A model generated the notes under the pieces. It saw only the letters and a list, made by a program, of their open reading frames with translations, made no database searches and was not told the DNA's origin. Of a stretch of 11,107 bases of DNA, positions 6,281 through 11,107 are shown in pieces. The translations under genes were made by a program, and so were the position numbers. Origin of the DNA: Bacteroidales bacterium UBA1725 (GTDB lineage: Bacteria; Bacteroidota; Bacteroidia; Bacteroidales; UBA932); assembly GCA_002315815.1 (NCBI GenBank), contig DCIN01000066.1, forward strand, positions 12,258 to 23,364, in the 5' to 3' direction. Position 1 is the first letter of the stretch. The number at the start of each line of letters is the position of its first letter.

Positions 6281-6325
6281 ATCAGGCATCAGTCAATCAG
6301 ACATCAATCTATAAATCAGGCATTG
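6280..6325 (+). repeat. Three direct repeats filling the GH43-porter spacer
   Basis: AATCAGRCAT occurs three times (6280-6289, 6295-6304, 6314-6323) with spacings of 15 and 19 bases, taking up nearly all of the 47-bp gap between the GH43 stop and the porter ATG. Nothing like a promoter or hairpin was seen there, so the spacer looks like another repeat expansion. Confidence 0.7.
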
Positions 6326-6327
6326 TT

Positions 6328-7704
6328 ATGCAGACATTCAACAAAGGTTTCATCTATTTCATATGCATTGTCTCAGCGATGGGAGGTCTCCTTTTCGGAT
6401 ATGACTGGGTCGTCATCGGCGGAGCAGTCAAATTCTACGAAGAGTTCTTCAACATCGGAGGAAGCGCCGTGCTTCAAGGTGTGGCAACCAGCGCCGCTCT
6501 GGTGGGCTGTATGTTCGGAGCTATGATAGCAGGAGCACTTGCCGACAGATACGGCCGCAAACCGCTTCTGGTCACCGCCGCTATCCTTTTCACCGTCAGC
6601 GCCGTTGCAACCGGATTGTTCAACCTGTTCTCCTGGTTCTGCATAGCCAGGTTCATAGGAGGTCTCGGTATCGGAATAGCATCGGCCCTAAGTCCTATGT
6701 ACATAGCGGAAGTATCCCCTGCAACGGTTAGAGGCAGACTTGTGAGCCTCAACCAGATGACCATCGTACTGGGAATACTCTTCGCACAGATAGCAAACTG
6801 GGCGATAGCCAGACCCGATATCGCCGGGCAGATTGACCCCTGGAACATAGAGATGGGATGGCGGTGGATGTTCTGGGCCGAGACCGTTCCTGCCGCACTG
6901 TTTCTGATAATGGCATTTTTTCTTCCGGAAAGTCCAAGATGGACTGCACTCCACGGCTTTCAGGACAAGGCCCGCAGAGTTCTGGCAAGAATAGGAGGAA
7001 ATGACTATGCCGGGAGCGAACTCTCCAGAATCATAGCGAGCGGCGGAGCGGATGCCGCAATGCCCGCAGCAGGACTCAAGGATATTTTCAAGAAGCGCTA
7101 CGCACGAATCCTCGTTCTTGGAATCGTGATAGCGATATTCCAGCAATGGTGCGGTACAAATGTGATATTCATCTATGCTCAGGACGTGTTTGCAGGTGCC
7201 GGATATTCAGTGAGCGAGGCATTCCTCAACATTGTAGTCACCGGAGTCGCAAACGTGTTGTTCACCTTCGTGGCCCTCTATACCATAGAACGCTGGGGAC
7301 GAAGAACTTTGCTTCTGGCAGGAGCCGCGGGGCTGGCAGTGATATATCTGGTGCTCGGAACCTGCTTCCACTTCGAGGTGAAGGGTATTGTTATGATTGT
7401 TCTCACCGTTGCGGCGATTTCCTGCTATGCAATGACTCTGGGTCCTGTGACCTGGGTGCTCCTTTCGGAGATTTTCCCGAACAAGGTGCGTGGAATAGCA
7501 ATGGCAGTCTGCACTTTTGCCCTGTGGGTGGGCAGTTGCACACTTACATTCGCTTTCCCCTCTATGAATGCTTCTCTGGGCTGCAGCGGCAGTTTCTGGA
7601 TTTACTCCGCAATCTGCCTGGCCGGTCTGTTGTACTTCATCAAGGCCTGTCCTGAAACCAAGGGCGTGTCCCTCGAAGAGCTGGAGAAGAAACTCCTGAA
7701 TTGA
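6328..7704 (+). CDS. MFS sugar porter (sugar:proton symporter, XylE/AraE-like)
   Basis: The 458-residue inner-membrane protein carries all the sugar porter signatures: GGLLFGYD (19-26), DRYGRK (73-78), PESPRW (200-205), QQWCGTN (272-278, in the sugar-binding helix, where E. coli XylE has QQxSGIN), ERWGRR (321-326) and the C-terminal PETKG (442-446). GPVTWVLLSEIFP (372-384) is the typical helix 10 motif. Twelve hydrophobic helices are consistent with the length. The likely substrate is a monosaccharide such as xylose or arabinose, judging from the GH43 gene directly upstream, but the sequence alone does not fix it. The stop overlaps no gene; the next gene is convergent. Confidence 0.94.
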   Translation: MQTFNKGFIYFICIVSAMGGLLFGYDWVVIGGAVKFYEEFFNIGGSAVLQGVATSAALVGCMFGAMIAGALADRYGRKPLLVTAAILFTVSAVATGLFNLFSWFCIARFIGGLGIGIASALSPMYIAEVSPATVRGRLVSLNQMTIVLGILFAQIANWAIARPDIAGQIDPWNIEMGWRWMFWAETVPAALFLIMAFFLPESPRWTALHGFQDKARRVLARIGGNDYAGSELSRIIASGGADAAMPAAGLKDIFKKRYARILVLGIVIAIFQQWCGTNVIFIYAQDVFAGAGYSVSEAFLNIVVTGVANVLFTFVALYTIERWGRRTLLLAGAAGLAVIYLVLGTCFHFEVKGIVMIVLTVAAISCYAMTLGPVTWVLLSEIFPNKVRGIAMAVCTFALWVGSCTLTFAFPSMNASLGCSGSFWIYSAICLAGLLYFIKACPETKGVSLEELEKKLLN

Positions 7705-7732
7705 GTGAAGAGGAACAAAGCTCGAGAGCAGC

Positions 7733-7762
7733 ACGAGAGACCTTTCTTGCGGGTCGTGATGG
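7733..7762. repeat. Copy 1 of a roughly 30-bp duplicated fragment of the nhaD-like gene
   Basis: The sequence from ACGAGAGACC to GTCGTGATGG matches 9289-9319 with one missing T and no substitution, in the same orientation. Beyond it, weak similarity continues for a few bases (GATGGnTTTnG). In this copy it lies in the spacer between two convergent genes; in the other copy it is coding. Confidence 0.85.
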
Positions 7763-7779
7763 CTTTCGTTTCAGTAAGG

Positions 7780-8190
7780 CTATGTTTCCCTTATCCTGCC
7801 GTTCAGGGCCGGGTCTCCGACAAAGACCGGCTTCTCTTCAGCGTCCACGAACAGGGAATGAAGACTGGAGTCTGAGGCCGAAAGAGAAGTATTGTCTTTC
7901 AGAAATCTGTTGCGCTCATCAACATAGACCGGTATTCCGAACTCGAAGTCTGATATGACTCTCGCAATCGGCATCCCCTCGACTTCGCCCGAACGGATCA
8001 GAAGCACAAGTTCGAGAGCTCCCGTCTCCTTCGACTGGGCGTACAGCGGGCCGTAGTATGCCTCGAACTTGGATATCCGGCATTGGATACACTTCCCCCG
8101 AAGATGAATCCTTTCACAGCCAGTGGACAGAAATACTGTCACGAGCAGCAGAGTCAATGCTGTCAATCGGGGCAGCAGACACTGGGCCAT
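7780..8190 (-). CDS. Small thioredoxin-like lipoprotein with CxxC motif
   Basis: The 136-residue product (ATG at 8190) starts with a lipoprotein signal: R8, a hydrophobic stretch, then lipobox LSTGC with C25 as the lipidated residue. Shortly after comes CIQC (34-37), a possible redox CxxC, then LVLLIRS (62-68), FGIPVYVDERNRFL (84-97) and LFVDAEEKPVFVGDPALNGRI (113-133). This order resembles Bacteroidales thioredoxin-fold lipoproteins, in which CxxC is followed by a YPVxIDExxxL strand and a final FLxDxxNKVxxxGNP hairpin. The N-terminal half of those proteins is missing here: CxxC directly follows the lipid anchor. It would sit in a membrane facing the periplasm. The ORF stays open upstream to a TGA at 8287-8289, with a TTG at 8226 as an alternative start; ATG 8190 gives the more standard signal peptide. 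The fold call is from pattern memory and moderate. Confidence 0.6.
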   Translation of the reverse strand: MAQCLLPRLTALTLLLVTVFLSTGCERIHLRGKCIQCRISKFEAYYGPLYAQSKETGALELVLLIRSGEVEGMPIARVISDFEFGIPVYVDERNRFLKDNTSLSASDSSLHSLFVDAEEKPVFVGDPALNGRIRET

Positions 8191-8225
8191 TCGGGGCAAC
8201 AGATGCCGGGTTATCCGGGACAGCA
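8154..8225. repeat. Imperfect 24-bp direct repeat at the lipoprotein N-terminus
   Basis: Two imperfect 24-base copies beginning GGGGCAGCAG (from 8169) and GGGGCAACAG (from 8193) overlap the lipoprotein start. In frame they read HLLPR and CLLPR (RITRHLLPR, MAQCLLPR). The duplication provides the ATG now used and part of the signal peptide n-region. Confidence 0.5.
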
Positions 8226-8260
8226 AAAACGCCCGTTTTATGCGACGAAGAATATCGCTC

Positions 8261-8291
8261 GAAATATAGGCGGGGAGAAGTGAAAATCAAC
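8261..8291 (-). promoter_or_regulatory. Candidate promoter for the lipoprotein gene
   Basis: On the minus strand GTTG (8288-8291) and TATATTTC (8261-8268) are 19 bases apart, fitting TTTG-N19-21-TAnnTTTG with one mismatch in each. Transcription would start near 8255, upstream of both candidate start codons. The -33 element is 10 bases after the nhaD-like stop, so the lipoprotein gene may have its own promoter. Confidence 0.4.
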
Positions 8292-8300
8292 CCGTTGATA

Positions 8301-9686
8301 TCAAATACCGCCGGTAAGAAGAAAAATACCCACACCGGAGAAATAGCCCAGCAGAGCAAGGGGTGAGAATTTCTTGAGGTAATAACCGAATTTCACCTTT
8401 TCCAGCCCCATCACGGTTACGCCAGAAGCGGAACCGATAATCAGTATGCTGCCACCGGTGACTGCACAATATGCGATAAGAGTCCAGAACGGACTGTCTG
8501 GCATAAAGATACCGGACTCCGCGAGCGGATACATACCCATCGTGGCAGCAACCAACGCGACGTTGTCCAGAACGGAAGAACAGCACCCGAGCAGGACGGC
8601 AATCACCTTGGACTCGGGGATTGCCACATTCAGAGAGTTTGCTAGTGAAGTGAGCACGCCAACCTGCTTCAGCGCCTCTACTGACATCAGGATGCCGAGG
8701 AAGAACAAAACCGTCGCTATGTCCAGATGGCTGAACAGGCTTGACACCTTGTTCTTGCCGGCATTCGGGTCCTTTGATACAGTTGCGGCGATATCCGTGA
8801 TGACCCAGAGAATACAGAGTCCCGCAAGCACACTCATATAGGGTGGTATGTGCACGCTCGACTGCATCACCGGCACCATCACAAGAGACATAAGACCGAT
8901 GCCCAGGAGAACAGACTGGAATTTGTGAGATATATAATGGCCTGTGCTGTTGTCGCAAAGATCAAGAGCATCGAATGATTCGTCTTTCTTGAACGAAAGA
9001 GAAACGAGGAAGGTTGGGATACATACCATTGCCAGCGCTGGAAGGAAGATATGGCTGATTTGATGAATGGCCGTTACATTCCCGCCAGTCCACAGCAGGA
9101 GTGTCGTCACATCTCCGATGGGGGAGAAAGACCCGCCTGCATTTGCGGCTATGATAGACAGGCAGGATAATGGAAGCCTGTCTTCCCTGTTTGTAATTAG
9201 TTTCCTGAGTATCGCGATGACAATGATGACGGTGGCAAGGTTGCCGAGAAATGCAGAAAGAAAGAATGTTATTGCCGCGACAATCCAAACGAGAGACCTT
9301 TTCTTGCGGGTCGTGATGGATTTAGTGATTATTCCGAAACAGCCGTTCGAATCAAGCACTTCAATAATGGCCATCGATGCCAGTACGAAAAACAGGGTTG
9401 ATGAAACATCCCCGAAGGAAGAGATTATGGTTCGATTGAGATATTCTGCGGCTATGTCGTGCCTTGACCACAAAGCCATTTCTTCCGGATAAGCCTTCGT
9501 GAAAGCGTCCACAAGTTCCGGCGTGCCCATCAGGAATATGGCTTCGGCGTGGGTCAGCAGCAAGATCCACAACAAGATGCACATTGTAACTGAGACCGCC
9601 GCCTTGTTTATCTTTATCATATCTTCAAGGGCAATCATAATGATGCCGACAAAGAAGATTACAGCCATTATTGCGGATATGCTCAT
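8301..9686 (-). CDS. NhaD-family Na+/H+ antiporter, variant lacking the first-half Asp
   Basis: The 461-residue inner-membrane protein matches NhaD (ion transporter superfamily): EDMIKINKAAVSV (21-33), STLFFVLASMAIIEVLDSNG (96-115), AANAGGSFSPIGDVTTLLLW (180-199), SSVLDNVALVAATMGMY (370-386) and GGSILIIGSASGVTVMG (411-427). NhaD exports Na+ or Li+ in exchange for protons at alkaline pH. In the first inverted half the family reads SA(I/V)LDNLTTTI; here it is SAFLGNLATVI (144-154), so the Asp is Gly148 and two of the Thr are replaced. N182, D192, T194, T195 and the second-half D374 and N375 are present. Start ATG 9686 matches the family N-terminus; the open frame extends to 9755 in polar sequence that relatives lack. 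The gene ends with TGA before the lipoprotein gene. It may be a paralog with altered ion coupling. Confidence 0.85.
   Translation of the reverse strand: MSISAIMAVIFFVGIIMIALEDMIKINKAAVSVTMCILLWILLLTHAEAIFLMGTPELVDAFTKAYPEEMALWSRHDIAAEYLNRTIISSFGDVSSTLFFVLASMAIIEVLDSNGCFGIITKSITTRKKRSLVWIVAAITFFLSAFLGNLATVIIVIAILRKLITNREDRLPLSCLSIIAANAGGSFSPIGDVTTLLLWTGGNVTAIHQISHIFLPALAMVCIPTFLVSLSFKKDESFDALDLCDNSTGHYISHKFQSVLLGIGLMSLVMVPVMQSSVHIPPYMSVLAGLCILWVITDIAATVSKDPNAGKNKVSSLFSHLDIATVLFFLGILMSVEALKQVGVLTSLANSLNVAIPESKVIAVLLGCCSSVLDNVALVAATMGMYPLAESGIFMPDSPFWTLIAYCAVTGGSILIIGSASGVTVMGLEKVKFGYYLKKFSPLALLGYFSGVGIFLLTGGI
9289..9319. repeat. Copy 2 of the roughly 30-bp duplicated fragment, within the nhaD-like gene
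   Basis: Matches 7733-7762 apart from one extra T in a four-T run. Here it is coding on the minus strand (SITTRKKRSLV, a conserved cytoplasmic loop of NhaD), so this copy is probably the source. Confidence 0.85.
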
Positions 9687-9691
9687 ATTGA

Positions 9692-9712
9692 CAAAAATAA
9701 AGTTTATACTTT
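9692..9712 (-). promoter_or_regulatory. Possible -7 element and overlapping inverted repeat before the nhaD-like gene
   Basis: On the minus strand TATTTTTG (9692-9699) matches TAnnTTTG and ends five bases before the ATG at 9686, which would make the mRNA leaderless or nearly so. No -33 TTTG is found at the usual distance. A small inverted repeat, AAAGT-TTAT-ACTTT (9699-9712), adjoins it and could be an operator. The region is AT-rich, so chance is possible. The remaining spacer up to 9888 shows no gene or terminator that I can support. Confidence 0.35.
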
Positions 9713-9888
9713 GCAAGATACAGTTTTTTTTCTGTTCTCGCAAGCTCATCCGCAAACCGAATCACGAAAGCTGCCTTCACTCCGCGTTCCACATTCCTTC
9801 TGTCCAGAGTAAGACCTTCGCTTCAGAGTGAGAAACAGACCAAAAAGACGAAGACAAGATTACCAAGTTATTTTTTGAGATTTACTTA

Positions 9889-11107
9889 TCAACATTTGAC
9901 GGTAAGGATTTCACGAATGTCCGTAAGATAGTTCGGACTGCGGTGTTCACTCTTCGTCTTCCAGTGGTCGGCTTCCCCGTCCTCGACGGCCAGCCGCACC
10001 GTTTTCAGGCCGAATCTCCGGTTGATGTCGTCAATATTCACGGACAGTTTCTTCCTTTCATCCCTTCCCGGGACCGGGTCGAACAGGTCCTGCTGGACAA
10101 GAGCGTCGGAAGAGATTCCACTCAGCACGACGCCGGACCTCTTGTACTTGATTCCCGGCCTGTAGATTGCTTCCAGCGCCTCCAACGCAGCGTGGGCTAT
10201 CTCAATGGTATCCGCACTCGGCACCTGAAGCCTGACCGTCCCTCCGTTCCAGTATTGAGGAAGGTCCTGACGGAAATTGTTGCTCCCGATGAACACCGTC
10301 ACGCACGCCGCCACACTCCCCTGCCCCCGGAGCTTGTTCGCACAGCTTCCGGCGAAGGTGACGACCGATGCCTTCAGCGCATCAAGACTCATCACCATAT
10401 CCTTGAAGCAATGGCTGGTGCAGATGGTCTGCCGCTGCATCACTTCCTCCGTGCTGATGCACGGGTATCCGTTCAGTTCGCTCCAGGTCTGCCATCCGGG
10501 CTTCGAGAAATGCCGTCTGACCCATTCCTCCGGCTTGTCGGCAAATTCCAGCGGAGTTTTCACGCCAAGGGCAAGCAGTTTCACGTACGTCCTCCTGCCC
10601 ACACCCCATACATCCTCCAGATCGAACAGGGAAAGCGCCTTGCGCCGCTTCTCGTCGGTATCTATGACACAGACGGAACGATACCCCCGGTAATTCTTGG
10701 CGAACTTGCTCCCGATCTTCGCCAAGGTCTTGGTCGGGGCCACACCGACGCTCACCGGAACATCTGTCCACAGCTTCACTTTCGTGGCAATCTCCCTCGC
10801 GAACGTCTCCAGATTGAAATGCGTTTCATAGCCGCGCAAGTCCAGGAAACTCTCGTCGATGCTGTAGTTCTCCACATTCTCACAGGACTGGCGCAGGATA
10901 CTGACAATCCGTCTGGACATCGCCGAATACAGATACATATTGGAAGAGAATACCTTGACCTGATTCCGGTCCACGATGCCCTGCACCTTGAACAAAGGGT
11001 CTCCCCTGTGCAGTCCCACGGCCTTGGCCTCCGGGGTGAGCGCCACGATGATGCCGTCATTGCTCGAAAGTACGCAGACAGGCTTTCCCTGCAAGCCGGG
11101 ATGGAAC
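9889..11107 (-). CDS. umuC: UmuC-like Y-family DNA polymerase, 5' end cut by the window edge
   Basis: The visible part (about 406 residues) begins inside the protein: FHPGLQGKPVCVLSSNDG reads in frame to the window edge, so the real start and the first catalytic Asp lie outside. Seen: SSNDG, the catalytic YSIDESFLDL in the palm (Asp and Glu of the SIDE motif), PVSVGVAPTKTLAKIGSKFAK, a helix-hairpin-helix stretch around LEDVWGVGRR, and the UmuC-type C-terminal region (SVNIDDINRRFG, then SPNYLTDIREIL near the end). As the catalytic subunit of a Pol V-like enzyme it copies damaged DNA in the SOS response with UmuD' and RecA. A UmuD gene would be expected just upstream, beyond the edge. This form is also commonly carried on mobile or accessory regions. 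No terminator was found after the TGA. Confidence 0.93.
   Translation of the reverse strand, partial: FHPGLQGKPVCVLSSNDGIIVALTPEAKAVGLHRGDPLFKVQGIVDRNQVKVFSSNMYLYSAMSRRIVSILRQSCENVENYSIDESFLDLRGYETHFNLETFAREIATKVKLWTDVPVSVGVAPTKTLAKIGSKFAKNYRGYRSVCVIDTDEKRRKALSLFDLEDVWGVGRRTYVKLLALGVKTPLEFADKPEEWVRRHFSKPGWQTWSELNGYPCISTEEVMQRQTICTSHCFKDMVMSLDALKASVVTFAGSCANKLRGQGSVAACVTVFIGSNNFRQDLPQYWNGGTVRLQVPSADTIEIAHAALEALEAIYRPGIKYKRSGVVLSGISSDALVQQDLFDPVPGRDERKKLSVNIDDINRRFGLKTVRLAVEDGEADHWKTKSEHRSPNYLTDIREILTVKC

Noticed and set aside
7705..7779. Bidirectional terminator between the porter and the lipoprotein gene
   Set aside because: Only a four-base stem (GCTC/GAGC) and no T-run could be found.
8287..8958. 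Minus-strand open frame of 223 codons overlapping the antiporter gene
   Set aside because: It is an out-of-frame shadow of the nhaD-like gene, which has clear family motifs.
7733..9319. Direct repeats as ends of a mobile element or att sites
   Set aside because: No integrase or transposase lies between them and the copy in nhaD is ordinary coding sequence, so a local duplication is simpler.
9687..9755. Longer N-terminus for the antiporter from 9755
   Set aside because: The extra residues are polar and unlike NhaD proteins, and a promoter-like site lies within this stretch.

Overview
This window looks like a chromosomal segment of a Bacteroidales (Bacteroidota) bacterium of roughly balanced GC. 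The reasons are several promoter-like sites with the Bacteroidota -7 pattern TAnnTTTG, starts without clear Shine-Dalgarno sequences, a secreted GH43 glycosidase paired with a sugar porter, a CxxC thioredoxin-like lipoprotein and an NhaD-type antiporter. No IS element, CRISPR array, tRNA or rRNA was seen.

Layout. Positions 54-1265 (-) encode an HI0933/YhiN-family flavoprotein. Just upstream of it, 1276-1372 (-), is the signal recognition particle (4.5S) RNA gene, whose terminator U-tract runs almost into the flavoprotein's TTG start. Positions 1416-2552 (-) encode a TIGR01212/YhcC-like radical SAM protein interrupted by about 99 residues of three different tandem peptide repeats. A divergent promoter region (2553-2680) separates it from a ridA-SIMPL pair (2681-3758, +). 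A repeat-filled convergent spacer (3757-3840) leads to a secreted DNA/RNA non-specific endonuclease (3830-4597, -). Next is a two-gene sugar module (+): a secreted GH43 enzyme (4670-6280) and an MFS sugar:proton symporter (6328-7704). Then come, all on minus, a small CxxC lipoprotein (7780-8190), an NhaD-type antiporter (8301-9686) and a UmuC-like Y-family polymerase that runs off the right edge (9889-11107).

How the genes fit together. The GH43 enzyme probably releases pentose-type sugars from plant polysaccharide and the porter brings a sugar in. RidA and the SIMPL protein are probably cotranscribed. The other genes are mostly general-purpose single genes rather than one pathway.

The most unusual property is at the DNA level. 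Short tandem repeats have expanded in frame inside loops of at least three proteins (flavoprotein, radical SAM, GH43), in one signal peptide and in two intergenic spacers. In the radical SAM gene two arrays share the same 9-base core but are read in different frames, which points to DNA slippage rather than selection for a peptide. Other points of interest are an NhaD paralog that lacks the N-terminal-half Asp of the family, a roughly 30-bp fragment of that gene duplicated 1.5 kb away, and a compact CX3CX2C cluster motif in a family that normally has a longer spacing.
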